64,000 nucleotides of DNA from JAMLHN01 sp035708745 (GCA_035708745.1 DASTFJ010000030.1:1-64000); one strand, 5' to 3'. Positions 45,500-54,112 are shown, numbered from the stretch's first letter. The notes: a model not told the origin generated them from the sequence alone. Program-made: numbers and translations.

Positions 45500-46417
45500 G
45501 TGGGCAAGCGAATTCTGGTGGCGGGCACCATCAATACCGACCTGGTGGTGCGCACGCGGCGTGCCCCGGAGGCCGGTGAAACGGTCACCGGCCTTTCGTT
45601 CGCCATCTATGGCGGTGGCAAAGGCGCAAACCAGGCGGTAGCTGCTGCTCGCGCGGGCGGCTCAGTCTCCATGCTCAGTGGGATAGGTGACGACGAATTT
45701 GGCCGCCAGCGGCGCGCCGATCTCGAGGCGGAATCGGTCGATACCACGGCGGTGATCACCACCGACCGCGCAGCCTCCGGCGTTGCCTCGATTACCCTCG
45801 AAGAGTCGGGCCAAAACCGCATTGCATATGTCCCCGGCGCGGGGTGGGAAGTCGAGGCTCCCGACGCCCTTGCCGCTCTCGATACCGTCGAACCCGAGGT
45901 CGTGCTCAGCACACTCGAGCTGAAGCATCCCACCCTCGCGGCGTTGTTCCAGCAAGCGAAGGCGCGCGCTATCACGCTGATCTGCAACGGCACGCCCGAG
46001 CCATCGGAGGGCCGGCATCTGATTTCACTGGCTGATGTGCTTATCGTAAATGAGCAGGAAGCCCTCGAGCTTTCCGGTTCGATTGTCCAGGACTGGGCGG
46101 TCGTTGCTGCCAGAATAGCCGAGACCGGTCCGCGCATCGTCATCGTCACCCTCGGCGCGGAGGGAGCGCTCGTCTGGGCTGGCGGTTCGATCGAGCAGCT
46201 TCCATCCATTCCGGTCGAGGTCGTCGACACGACCGGTGCTGGCGATGCCTTTTGTGGCGCATTCGCCGCGTTCTACTCCCATAACGGAGATGCAATAGCC
46301 GCCGCCCGCAAGGCCGTCGTCGCGGGATCGCTCTCCGTTATGCGCGCGGGTGCGCAGCCGTCGATGCCGACCCTCGAGGAAATCGAATCAGCGTTGCAGC
46401 ATCGAGTTCGGGACTGA
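45500..46417 (+). CDS. rbsK: Ribokinase-like PfkB family sugar kinase
   Basis: 305 residues. GTINTDLVV start, GGKGANQAVAAARAGG (substrate motif), and the PfkB signature DTTGAGDAFCGAFAAF with catalytic Asp near residue 253. Phosphorylates ribose or a related sugar. GGAGG lies 8 bases before GTG 45500, which decides the start over in-frame ATGs upstream that overlap the transglutaminase gene. No transporter or isomerase is next to it, so substrate is uncertain. Confidence 0.88.
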   Translation: MGKRILVAGTINTDLVVRTRRAPEAGETVTGLSFAIYGGGKGANQAVAAARAGGSVSMLSGIGDDEFGRQRRADLEAESVDTTAVITTDRAASGVASITLEESGQNRIAYVPGAGWEVEAPDALAALDTVEPEVVLSTLELKHPTLAALFQQAKARAITLICNGTPEPSEGRHLISLADVLIVNEQEALELSGSIVQDWAVVAARIAETGPRIVIVTLGAEGALVWAGGSIEQLPSIPVEVVDTTGAGDAFCGAFAAFYSHNGDAIAAARKAVVAGSLSVMRAGAQPSMPTLEEIESALQHRVRD

Positions 46418-46441
46418 CCCAATTCGGCTCTCCCCCGTGCT

Positions 46442-47038
46442 TCATACGCGGGTGTTTTCCAAGTCTTCGATGGCGATCGAGCTCAGGTAGTAGTCGAGCA
46501 TCGCATCGAGTGGCGCGGGGCTTCTGGTGAGTCGGCTCCGCAATGCGGCACCTTCCCAGCAATCGACGAGCAGACTCGCCATCCGGGCCGTATCGACGGA
46601 AGGCAAAATGGTACCCTCGGCCTTCGCGTCATCGAGGCATGTTTGCAGTCGCTCAGCGATCGACTCGAAACACCGTTCGATTTGCACCCTGAAGGTGTCA
46701 TTGACGCCCGAGAGCTCCTGCCCCAGTCCTCCCATGAGACAGCCCAGGTACCCCTCCTGGCGATATTGCCGCTCGACCTGCCGAAAAAAGGCCCGTATGC
46801 GCTCGAGTGGCGCCATGCTCGTGTCCATGACGCAGGCGTCCAGCGCTGCATGAACACCGGACGTATACGCATCGATCACCTGGTGAGCGAAGTCTTCCTT
46901 GTCAGCGAAGTGATGATAGAACGATCCCTTCGGGACGTTTGCAGCGTCGAGCAACGCCTGGACGCCGAGGCTGTTGTAGCCCTGGCGCAGCATCATCCGA
47001 AGCCCTTCGTCGACTAACCGCTGTTTTGTGGAATGCAT
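46442..47038 (-). CDS. TetR family repressor, NemR/YcdC-like
   Basis: 198 residues. N-terminal helix-turn-helix with GVQALLDAANVPKGSFYHHFADKEDF, typical of NemR-type TetR proteins. Cys100 in the GYLGCLMGG segment falls where E. coli NemR has its redox-sensing Cys106, so it may respond to electrophiles or hypochlorite; this is inference. It is transcribed after the cupin gene. The Shine-Dalgarno GAGGGG is partly inside a hairpin (CTCGAA/TTCGAG, 47044-47059), which could limit translation. Confidence 0.9.
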   Translation of the reverse strand: MHSTKQRLVDEGLRMMLRQGYNSLGVQALLDAANVPKGSFYHHFADKEDFAHQVIDAYTSGVHAALDACVMDTSMAPLERIRAFFRQVERQYRQEGYLGCLMGGLGQELSGVNDTFRVQIERCFESIAERLQTCLDDAKAEGTILPSVDTARMASLLVDCWEGAALRSRLTRSPAPLDAMLDYYLSSIAIEDLENTRV

Positions 47039-47113
47039 TACCCCTCGAAAACATTCGAGCCCATGCGATGCGGCCCGTGCAAGGTGATCGTCCCGGTTTT
47101 CCCGTGCGGCATT

Positions 47114-47506
47114 CTATGCCGCTGGTTGCGTCTTAGCGATCATGTGATCGATGACCTGGCTGTGCTCGTGCTCGGGACTAAACATGATGATGTTCGCATC
47201 TTCGTCGACGCGGACATTGTGACCCGGTGGCCAGTAGAACAGATCGTTCGACTGGACGGTTTCTTGGTGGCCCGCTGCATCAGTCGTTGTGATCACGCCC
47301 TCGAGGACGTACCCCCAATGTGGACATTGACATAGGTCGCCATCCAGCCCTTCGAACAGCGCAGTCGTGTCGACGCCCTTGGCAAGTGAGAAGTATTCCC
47401 CGCTGACGCGGTCGTATCCGGCGACGCTGCCAAAATTCTTGCGCTGTCTGACCGCGACGCCGGGCAGCTCGAGACGAACTTCGATGTTGTCCTTCGCGAT
47501 TTTCAT
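47114..47506 (-). CDS. Cupin-domain protein
   Basis: 130 residues forming one cupin beta-barrel. Possible metal ligands are seen in CPHWGYVLEG and a later GHNVRVDE. The N-terminal region GSVAGYDRVSGEYFSLAKGVDT is not one I can assign. It is the first gene of the operon, driven by a promoter overlapped by the TetR operator. A detoxifying dioxygenase or isomerase role would suit the NemR-like regulator, but the function is unknown. Confidence 0.8.
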   Translation of the reverse strand: MKIAKDNIEVRLELPGVAVRQRKNFGSVAGYDRVSGEYFSLAKGVDTTALFEGLDGDLCQCPHWGYVLEGVITTTDAAGHQETVQSNDLFYWPPGHNVRVDEDANIIMFSPEHEHSQVIDHMIAKTQPAA

Positions 47507-47521
47507 GGCCGTCTCCGTCTA

Positions 47522-47553
47522 CTAGACCGATCGGTCTAGACCACTCAGTCTAG
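47522..47553. promoter_or_regulatory. Double NemR-type TetR operator
   Basis: CTAGACCGATCGGTCTAG (47522-47539) is a perfect 18-bp palindrome. CTAGACCACTCAGTCTAG (47536-47553) is an imperfect copy, centred 14 bp away. The half site TAGACC matches the published NemR box TAGACC-N4-GGTCTA. The sites cover the -10 and start of the cupin-tetR promoter. Confidence 0.88.
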
Positions 47554-47575
47554 TGACAAAGCCACGCGATGTCAA
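47547..47575 (-). promoter_or_regulatory. Promoter of cupin-tetR operon
   Basis: On the minus strand TTGACA (47575-47570), a 17-base spacer and TAGACT (47552-47547). The -10 lies inside the second operator palindrome, so bound repressor would block RNA polymerase. The leader to ATG 47506 is about 35 bases. Confidence 0.85.
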
Positions 47576-47751
47576 GCGTCTGGTTTCGACCGGAAACAGC
47601 AAGAAAAAATCGCGTATCCAGGAGCGAGCTGATGACGCGGCCTGCTCGCAAGGATCGGAGGCGAGCCTCGGCGAACGCCATCGAATGGTTGCAAGTCGAA
47701 GGTCTATCCTGGAGACGCTTTGCAGAGTTGCCCAAGAGAAGGTTGTAACGG

Positions 47752-47841
47752 CGGAAGGGGTGGGATTCGAACCCACGAGACGGCATTACCGTCTACGCGA
47801 TTTCCAGTCGCGCGCACTAGGCCAAACTATGCGACCCTTCC
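47752..47841 (-). tRNA. tRNA-Ser(GGA)
   Basis: 90 nt with acceptor GGAAGGG/CCCTTCC, anticodon stem CGCGA/TCGCG with loop CTGGAAA, long variable arm (AGACGG/CCGTCT) and T arm GTGGG-TTCGAAT-CCCAC. Discriminator G; CCA is not encoded (CCG follows). Confidence 0.94.
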
Positions 47842-47869
47842 CGGATTCGAACGCAGCGGTCGTGCGATC

Positions 47870-47958
<89 letters not shown>

Positions 47959-48052
47959 GGCGGTATTCTAGCAATCTGCGCGCGTAGCGGCCAGAATATC
48001 GCCGATATCAGTCACGTCCTGGCGTTCGATAGCTTGGTGGGAGGCCTTGCCG

Positions 48053-50002
48053 GTGTTCGTACGGGCCGAATCCGAAACGAGGCCCCGCGAAACGGTGCCC
48101 GGTCGTCCAACGGTGAACCAGCTGTTGCTCGCGGTGGCGGTGCTCGTCGGCGCCGTTATTGCGTCATTCATCGCTGGGCCCGGCTTCGGATTGCTCGTCG
48201 TTACGCTGGCGTTGCTTGCTTCCGGACTGTGGATCGCCTACGGCTCCGCTCCCGCGAGCTCCAGTGCGGACCATCTGGCGGCAGTCCCCGCCGAAACTGC
48301 TCGTATCGGCGAGCCGGAATCAATCACTTCGCGAATCCGTTCGTGGCCGGTGATCGAGCTTCCGGAAATCACCATCGATCGTGCGTCCCTCACCAGCCTG
48401 TCCGTGTTGGCAACGTTTGGCTCGGTACTCGCCATCGTGCTGACCGGAGCGGTGCTCTTTCTACGGGACCGTGATGTCAATCCGGCGGGTTTCTTTGCCG
48501 ACGAAGCTGAAATTGGCGTCCAATCCTGGAAGCTGCTGCGTTGGCAGGCGGACACGACGACGATTCCGTTCTTTTATCACCATCTCGAATACGAGCATTT
48601 GGGTTCGCTGACGCTCTATGCCACGGCGCCGTTCGTAGGGCTCTTTGGTTTGACCGAACACGCGGTTCGCGGAGCATCGGCGTTCTGGACGATTGCCGCC
48701 GCGATCATGATCTATTTCACCCTTCGGCGATTGCGCCTGCCGTATGCCGTGGTGCCTGTGCTGATCACCCTGATGTCGCCCCTGGTCATCCTGGTTGGCC
48801 GCACGAACTTCGGCCACGCGCCGTCGCTCTTCACCATGAGCGCCGGGTTCCTGCTTTGGATCGTCGCCCGCCAGCGCGAGCAGACATCGATGGCCATCGC
48901 CGCCGGCGTGCTGATCGGACTTTCCGCGTACGGGCAGTCGTCCTATTACATCGCGGCACCGCTTCTGCTTCTTGCAATCGGCGTCACCGAACTTGCCTAC
49001 AACCGGCTCGATACGCGTGCCTACAAAACGGTTGCCTGGGCCGCGTTCGGCACAGTGCTCATTCTGTTGCCAGTGCCCTACCGTGCGCTGACCTACGATC
49101 CGTTTCTCGACCGGTATCGGGACAAAACGGCTGGCGCCGTCCATGGACTCGACCGGGTTTCGACGGCAATTCGGTCCTATCCCGACTATTTCAGTTTCGA
49201 CATGCTCTTTCTGCATGGCACGACTGGGTGGCAAACCCGCCACTCGATACCGGGGGCTCCTTGGTTCTTCCGGTCGATGCTGATTTTTCTGCTGATCGGT
49301 CTGGTGTCGTTGATTGCAGTCCGCGGCGACAGCTCGAAACGCTTTGTCTGGCCGATGGCGCTGGTGTTGCTCCTCTATCCCATTCCGGATCTGGTCAGCC
49401 GGCATGCCGGCGACGGCCCATACAGTTACAGCCTGATCTGGGCGAGCATCGGCTTGCCGTTCGTCGTTGGATACGGCTTCGTCGGCATCCGGAAATTCGC
49501 CGGCCGGATTTCGCTCCCGCGGCCGGCGCTCCTTTACGCTGGCGCGGCGTTGCTGGTGACCCTTTGGGGTGTGGTCGGCTTTTGGCGCGGTCCCTTCGCC
49601 AATTATCCGAACGTGTCAGCCGACTACTGGGGTTGGCAATTCGGGGCCAAACCAATCACTGACTATTTCAAGGCGCATCCCGCTGACTATGACGAGTATG
49701 TGATGTCCGGCGATTTCAACGCTGCGTACATCCTGGAAGAGTTTTATATGCACGAGTCGCCGATCGCATCGAAGGCGCACACCGGCGGGCTCGAGTATCT
49801 GGATCTCGGAAAGCGGCAAATCTTTGCGGTTCGCACCTCCGAATGGGAGAGTGCCAAAGGATCGCAGTACCCGTCGCGGTCCTACTTGCGCATCGTGCAA
49901 ACGATCGACTACCCCAATGGAATGCCGGCGTTTTATTTGCTGACGGTCGATCCGGCGCTGCTCGACCTGGACGCGGGAGAAAACAAAGCGCCCGTTGGTT
50001 GA
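48053..50002 (+). CDS. Membrane glycosyltransferase family 39 / ArnT-like protein
   Basis: About 650 residues and roughly twelve membrane spans. FFADEAEIGVQSWKLL after the third span is the acidic loop of PMT/ArnT-type GT-C enzymes that use polyprenyl-phosphate sugars outside the membrane. The C-terminal 120 residues are soluble and extracytoplasmic. GGGAGG lies about 8 bases before GTG 48053; TTG 48047 is an alternative start. It is flanked on both sides by tRNA genes on the other strand. Acceptor and sugar cannot be told. Confidence 0.82.
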   Translation: MFVRAESETRPRETVPGRPTVNQLLLAVAVLVGAVIASFIAGPGFGLLVVTLALLASGLWIAYGSAPASSSADHLAAVPAETARIGEPESITSRIRSWPVIELPEITIDRASLTSLSVLATFGSVLAIVLTGAVLFLRDRDVNPAGFFADEAEIGVQSWKLLRWQADTTTIPFFYHHLEYEHLGSLTLYATAPFVGLFGLTEHAVRGASAFWTIAAAIMIYFTLRRLRLPYAVVPVLITLMSPLVILVGRTNFGHAPSLFTMSAGFLLWIVARQREQTSMAIAAGVLIGLSAYGQSSYYIAAPLLLLAIGVTELAYNRLDTRAYKTVAWAAFGTVLILLPVPYRALTYDPFLDRYRDKTAGAVHGLDRVSTAIRSYPDYFSFDMLFLHGTTGWQTRHSIPGAPWFFRSMLIFLLIGLVSLIAVRGDSSKRFVWPMALVLLLYPIPDLVSRHAGDGPYSYSLIWASIGLPFVVGYGFVGIRKFAGRISLPRPALLYAGAALLVTLWGVVGFWRGPFANYPNVSADYWGWQFGAKPITDYFKAHPADYDEYVMSGDFNAAYILEEFYMHESPIASKAHTGGLEYLDLGKRQIFAVRTSEWESAKGSQYPSRSYLRIVQTIDYPNGMPAFYLLTVDPALLDLDAGENKAPVG

Positions 50003-50020
50003 CGGACGCTGATCGCTTCG

Positions 50021-50096
50021 TGGTACGCCTGGCAGGATTCGAACCTGCGGCCTTTGGGTCCGCAACCCAACGCTCTATCCCCTGAGCTACAGGCGC
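50021..50096 (-). tRNA. tRNA-Arg(GCG)
   Basis: Acceptor GCGCCTG/CAGGCGT, D stem GCTC/GAGC, anticodon stem TTGGG/CCCAA with loop TTGCGGA, T arm GCAGG-TTCGAAT-CCTGC, discriminator A and encoded CCA. The anticodon is GCG, which reads CGC and CGU, instead of the usual bacterial ACG. A20 and A73 fit arginine identity. Confidence 0.93.
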
Positions 50097-50129
50097 ATAT
50101 TGGTGTCGAACGGTAGACTCCGTCCGCGG

Positions 50130-50220
50130 CGGGAAGGGAGGGATTCGAACCCTCGGAAGAGATTTAAGCCCCTTCAACCGCTTAGCAGGCGGCCCCATTC
50201 GACCACTCTGGCACCTTCCC
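50130..50220 (-). tRNA. tRNA-Ser(GCT)
   Basis: 91 nt with acceptor GGGAAGG/CCTTCCC, anticodon loop CTGCTAA flanked by CCGC/GCGG, a long variable arm, T arm GAGGG-TTCGAAT-CCCTC and discriminator G. CCA not encoded. Confidence 0.92.
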
Positions 50221-50254
50221 AGATGCGCATCTTGCTCTCGGTCGGGCCGGTGGC

Positions 50255-50340
50255 TGGCGGAGAGGGAGGGATTCGAACCCCCGGAGCTTTCGCTCAACTG
50301 TTTTCAAGACAGCCGCCTTAAACCACTCGGCCACCTCTCC
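50255..50340 (-). tRNA. tRNA-Ser(TGA)
   Basis: Acceptor GGAGAGG/CCTCTCC, anticodon stem CTGT/ACAG with loop CTTGAAA, variable arm GAGC-GAAA-GCTC, T loop TTCGAAT, discriminator G and encoded CCA. It completes a set of four serine anticodons within 2.6 kb. Confidence 0.93.
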
Positions 50341-50392
50341 GAGTCGCAAGCCGGCCAAGTATACGCCAGAATCGCTCCGCCGGCGATCTCAC

Positions 50393-51487
50393 TCAGGCCA
50401 CATCCGGGAAGATGATTACGCTGCGCGCCACCTCTCCACGGTCGAGCGCGGCGTAACCCTCATTGACCTCATCGAGCGTGATTCGCTTCGAAACCAGCTC
50501 GTCCAATTTCAGGTTTCCAGCGAGATAGGCGTCGACATACTTCGGTATATCGACCCGAAACCGGTTCGACCCCATATTCGACCCGAGCAGGCTCTTGCCA
50601 TCGCCCATCAGCAGCTCGCCATTGATCTCGATCATCTGCCCCTCGGGAATCATACCAACTACCACCGCCGTTCCACCCTTCGCCAGCATCTGGAATGCCT
50701 GCTCCGCCGCCTTTTTCAACCCGATCGCCTCGAAGGCGAAATCGACCCCTCCCGGCACGATACCGAAGACCGCTTCGACCGTGTCCGCTTGCGACGCGTC
50801 CACCACATCGGTCGCGCCGTATTGCCGGGCAAGATCGAGCTTCCAGGCGACCTTGTCGATCGCGATCACCTTGCCGGCGCCGGCGAGCGCGGCTCCCTGC
50901 ACCGCATTCAACCCGACACCGCCGCACCCGATGATCGCGACCGTCGCTCCCATCGGAATTCGGGCGGTATTGACCACTGCTCCTACTCCGGTCGTTACCG
51001 CGCAACCGACCAGCGCCGCGCGATCGAGCGGCATCTCCTTGCGGACCTGCACGGTACTGTTTTCATGCACCAGCATCTGTTCGGCGAAGGCACCGAGCCG
51101 CGCGAATTGATTGACCTTTTTCCCGTCGTATGCCAGGCGAGGCTTATCGGTTGCGGCACGCTCCAAGCCAACCCGATTGCAAAGATAGGAACGTCCGGTA
51201 ACACAATAGGTGCAGGTGCCACAAAACGAGGAGAGGCAGGTGATGACATGGTCGCCGGGCGCCAGATAGCTAACGTCGCTTCCGACCGCCACCACGATTC
51301 CTGCCGCTTCGTGCCCGAGGACGCAGGGGAGGTCGGTGTGGTATTTGCCCTCCAGGAAATGCAAGTCGGTGTGGCAGAGACCGGATGCTGCCACCTGAAT
51401 GAGAACTTCTCGTGGTCCAGGATCGGAGACCTCGACATCGACGATCCTCAAATTTCCTGGAACCTCGAACTGCACCGCTGCCCGCAT
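50393..51487 (-). CDS. Zinc-dependent alcohol dehydrogenase
   Basis: 364 residues, medium-chain dehydrogenase. Catalytic zinc site: Cys in GLCHTDLHF, GHEAAG, and Cys in VGCAVTTGVGAV. Structural zinc: four Cys in FCGTCTYCVTGRSYLC. Rossmann motif GCGGVGLNAV binds NAD(P). It resembles class III or NDMA-type alcohol dehydrogenases oxidising primary alcohols or S-hydroxymethyl thiols. ATG 51487 gives the family N-terminus; other in-frame ATGs lie upstream. Confidence 0.93.
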   Translation of the reverse strand: MRAAVQFEVPGNLRIVDVEVSDPGPREVLIQVAASGLCHTDLHFLEGKYHTDLPCVLGHEAAGIVVAVGSDVSYLAPGDHVITCLSSFCGTCTYCVTGRSYLCNRVGLERAATDKPRLAYDGKKVNQFARLGAFAEQMLVHENSTVQVRKEMPLDRAALVGCAVTTGVGAVVNTARIPMGATVAIIGCGGVGLNAVQGAALAGAGKVIAIDKVAWKLDLARQYGATDVVDASQADTVEAVFGIVPGGVDFAFEAIGLKKAAEQAFQMLAKGGTAVVVGMIPEGQMIEINGELLMGDGKSLLGSNMGSNRFRVDIPKYVDAYLAGNLKLDELVSKRITLDEVNEGYAALDRGEVARSVIIFPDVA

Positions 51488-51624
51488 TGCGCGTCTTGCC
51501 CTCATGAAAAACCAAATCACGTTGGCGGAATTGTACGCAGGCAACGATCTCGAATTCGCCGCCGGGTTGCCCGCTGAGTATGATGGCCCGCAAGCGGGTC
51601 GATGCCGACCTGAGAGGAGAGAAG

Positions 51625-52122
51625 GTGCGTTTCGAAATCTGGTTTCCGGTCTTTACGCTGGTGTTGGGCGGTCTGCTGGTCATGGGTCAAAGCTGGATCG
51701 AAAACCGCTGGGGCCGCAAAGAACGTCGCGAATCGCAGCGCGAGCAATTCCAATACGAGAAGCTGACCGACCTCTTGAGTGTTGCAGCTCGCTGGCACGC
51801 GATCGTCGATCGGCATTACTGGGGCTGCGTCACAGTGTTCGACCAATCGGGCCGCTGGCCGGTCGGTCCGAACCAGGAGCCGATCGACGCATCCGATCGA
51901 AGTGAGTACAACCAGCTCTGGACCGAGCTACAAGTACTGTCGTTCCTGATTCACGATCAGGATCTGCGCGAAGACATCGACGCGCTGCGTGACGCGGCCT
52001 CGCAGACGATCGAATCGGTGGACCGCAATTCCGGCACCATCGCGTACCAGCGGGAAACCGAGGCGTATCTGGCGGTGGCCCGGCGAATCGGGCAGCTGCT
52101 GAGCGCCGACTTGAGCAAGTAG
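51625..52122 (+). CDS. Hypothetical single-span membrane protein
   Basis: 165 residues from GTG 51625, chosen because AGAGGAGA lies 5 bases upstream; ATG 51580 would add 15 residues. One membrane span (about 4-22), then a positively charged stretch (WGRKERRESQREQFQYEK) and a mostly helical soluble domain. I recognise no family. It precedes the arabinofuranosidase by 12 bases and may be co-transcribed. Confidence 0.65.
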   Translation: MRFEIWFPVFTLVLGGLLVMGQSWIENRWGRKERRESQREQFQYEKLTDLLSVAARWHAIVDRHYWGCVTVFDQSGRWPVGPNQEPIDASDRSEYNQLWTELQVLSFLIHDQDLREDIDALRDAASQTIESVDRNSGTIAYQRETEAYLAVARRIGQLLSADLSK

Positions 52123-52134
52123 GGGAAGAGATTC

Positions 52135-53649
52135 ATGCAGCCAGCCCTCGTGCGCGCGTATCTCGATGAGGTCGTGACCGCGATCGATCCGCGCATTTTT
52201 TCGGGTTTCGTCGAACATCTTGGCCGCTGCATCTATGGCGGAATCTACGATCCGGACCATCCCACCGCCGATGTGAACGGATTTCGCGCCGATGTCGCCG
52301 CGGCCGTGCGCGAGCTCGATGTGCCGTTGATCCGCTATCCGGGCGGAAATTTTGTCTCCAGCTATGTCTGGGAAGAAGGTGTTGGACCGCGCGAAGACCG
52401 TCCGGTCCGGCTCGAGCTCGCCTGGCGGTCGCTGGAGCCGAATCTGGTTGGCACGAATGAATTCATGGACTGGCTCGCACTCACTGGCAGCCGGCCGATG
52501 CTGGCGGTCAATCTTGGTACCCGCGGTATCGATGCCGCCTGCAATCTTCTCGAATACTGCAATCATCCCGGCGGTACGAAATGGAGCGATCTGCGGCGCA
52601 GCCATGGCTATGCCGAGCCGCACAAGGTTCCAGTCTGGTGCCTCGGTAACGAGATGGATGGACCGTGGCAGATCGGGCAGCGCCTCGCGGCTGACTATGG
52701 GATGCTGGCCGGCGAGACCGCCAAGGCTATGCGCCTCATCGATCCCAGCATCGAGCTCGTTGCCTGCGGCAGTTCGAATCCGCGCATGCCAACCTTTCCC
52801 GATTGGGAAGAGACCGTCCTCGATCTGACGTATGACAAGGTCGATTACCTCTCGCTGCACATCTATCTCGTGGACGAAGTGGGAATCCAGGACCTGGTCG
52901 TTCAATCGATCGAGATGGACCAGCAGATTCGATCGGTGATCGCCGCCTGCGACCTTGTAAAAGCGCGCCGTCGCAGCAACCGCACCATGATGCTCAGCTT
53001 CGACGAGTGGAATGTCTGGTATCACAACCGCCAGACCGACAAGCACTTCATGCGCGACCGGCCCTGGCAGATCGGGCCACCGGTGGCCGAAGAGGCATAT
53101 AACGCGGCCGACGCCATCGCCGTCGGTTCGATGCTGCTGACCCTCATGCGGCATGCGGAACGCGTGCGTGTGGCCTGCATTGCGCAGCTCGTGAATGTGC
53201 TGGCGCCGATCATGACCGAAACCGGCGGTCGAATGTGGAAGCAGACCATCTGGTATCCCTTCGCCCAGGCATCGGCCTTTGGACGTGGGGAACTGCTTTA
53301 CGCGCCCGAATCGGGTCCGCTGATTTCGACCCCGCGATATGGCGATCAGCCAGCTGTCGAATCACTTGTCACGCGAGAGCCAGAAACAGGAATCGTCACC
53401 GTTTTCGCGATCAATCGGTCGGTAGCTGACCCAATTCCGCTTCGGGTCGAGCTCAAGTCCGACGATCGATATACGCTCGCGGAAGCAACCCGGCTGCATG
53501 ATGACGATCCCTACGCGGGCAATACTGCCAATGACCCAAACAGGGTGAAGCCATACCCTATCGACGATGCCAGGATCGACCACGGCGTTCTCGAATCGCA
53601 TCTGCCACCACTCTCCTGGAATGTCTTCCGACTCACACCGAAGTGTTGA
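52135..53649 (+). CDS. abfA: Alpha-L-arabinofuranosidase, GH51
   Basis: 504 residues, usual GH51 length. Retaining glycosidase that releases terminal arabinofuranose from hemicellulose fragments. Glu173 in CLGNEMDGPW is the acid/base and Glu291 in SFDEWNVWYHN the nucleophile. (beta/alpha)8 barrel to about residue 385, then a beta-sandwich. No signal peptide, so it acts on imported oligosaccharides in the cytoplasm. GGGAAGAG precedes the ATG. Confidence 0.94.
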   Translation: MQPALVRAYLDEVVTAIDPRIFSGFVEHLGRCIYGGIYDPDHPTADVNGFRADVAAAVRELDVPLIRYPGGNFVSSYVWEEGVGPREDRPVRLELAWRSLEPNLVGTNEFMDWLALTGSRPMLAVNLGTRGIDAACNLLEYCNHPGGTKWSDLRRSHGYAEPHKVPVWCLGNEMDGPWQIGQRLAADYGMLAGETAKAMRLIDPSIELVACGSSNPRMPTFPDWEETVLDLTYDKVDYLSLHIYLVDEVGIQDLVVQSIEMDQQIRSVIAACDLVKARRRSNRTMMLSFDEWNVWYHNRQTDKHFMRDRPWQIGPPVAEEAYNAADAIAVGSMLLTLMRHAERVRVACIAQLVNVLAPIMTETGGRMWKQTIWYPFAQASAFGRGELLYAPESGPLISTPRYGDQPAVESLVTREPETGIVTVFAINRSVADPIPLRVELKSDDRYTLAEATRLHDDDPYAGNTANDPNRVKPYPIDDARIDHGVLESHLPPLSWNVFRLTPKC

Positions 53650-53856
53650 CACCCGCAGTCATCCAATTCGCCGTCCCGACCGCAGTGGCGAGACCACTCG
53701 TCTCCTCGCTACCCCGCCTCCCGCATCCATATCGGTCGTAGGGCACGGACTTGCGCCGTGCCATCGAGCGCGGCTCGATAACGGCGGTGCCCGCAGCCAT
53801 CTTGTGGTTTCGATGTGGCAAGCGGGAAGATGTAGCGTTGCGGGTGTGTCGGGACG

Positions 53857-53889
53857 AAGAGAGATTCTTCACTTCGCTCAGAATGACAG
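53857..53889 (-). repeat. Dispersed intergenic repeat, second copy
   Basis: On the minus strand CTGTCATTCTGAGCGAAG then TGAAGAATCTCTC, a diverged copy of the repeat at 4808-4838. It lies 3' of the terminator of element B. Confidence 0.7.
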
Positions 53890-53929
53890 TGGAGGTGAAC
53901 GGCGAACGGGTGGGAATGAATCGAGTGAG

Positions 53930-53950
53930 AAAAAACGGTGGGATCGACCG
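53930..53950 (-). terminator. Intrinsic terminator of element B
   Basis: On the minus strand CGGT, a 7-base loop, ACCG, then six T. A stronger hairpin just upstream (53955-53984, GCTCCGC/GCGGAGC with inner GTCT/AGAC) may belong to the RNA body. The stem is short, but the T-run is the clearest in this gap. Confidence 0.55.
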
Positions 53951-54075
53951 AGACGCTCCGCCTGTCTAACAAGACGAGCGGAGCCGGGATCCAGCACCGA
54001 GTGTGGGTGACGGGTAACCAGCCCGGGCAGGGTCCGTGGCTGCCCAGGCCCGCACCCATGCCAGATGTGCCGCTT
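53930..54075 (-). ncRNA. Putative LexA-controlled structured RNA, element B
   Basis: About 146 nt, from a start 7 bases after the -10 to a T6 run. It begins AAGCGGCACATC as element A does. GGGTG-CGGG pairs with CCCG-T-CACCC, enclosing a 9-bp stem CCTGGGCAG/CTGCCCGGG with a 9-base loop. A second hairpin lies at 53984-53955. The frames across it show no protein-like composition, and the only ATG near the promoter is upstream of the predicted RNA start. Function unknown. Confidence 0.5.
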
Positions 54076-54081
54076 ATCTTC

Positions 54082-54111
54082 AGTATAGAACATATGTTCT
54101 TTTGTTGTCAA
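54082..54111 (-). promoter_or_regulatory. SOS promoter: LexA box between -35 and -10
   Basis: On the minus strand TTGACA (54111-54106), an 18-base spacer and TATACT (54087-54082). The spacer holds AGAACATATGTTCT (54100-54087), a perfect palindrome fitting the Gram-positive LexA consensus GAAC-N4-GTTC. It points away from pgi towards element B. Confidence 0.8.
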
Positions 54112-54112
54112 G

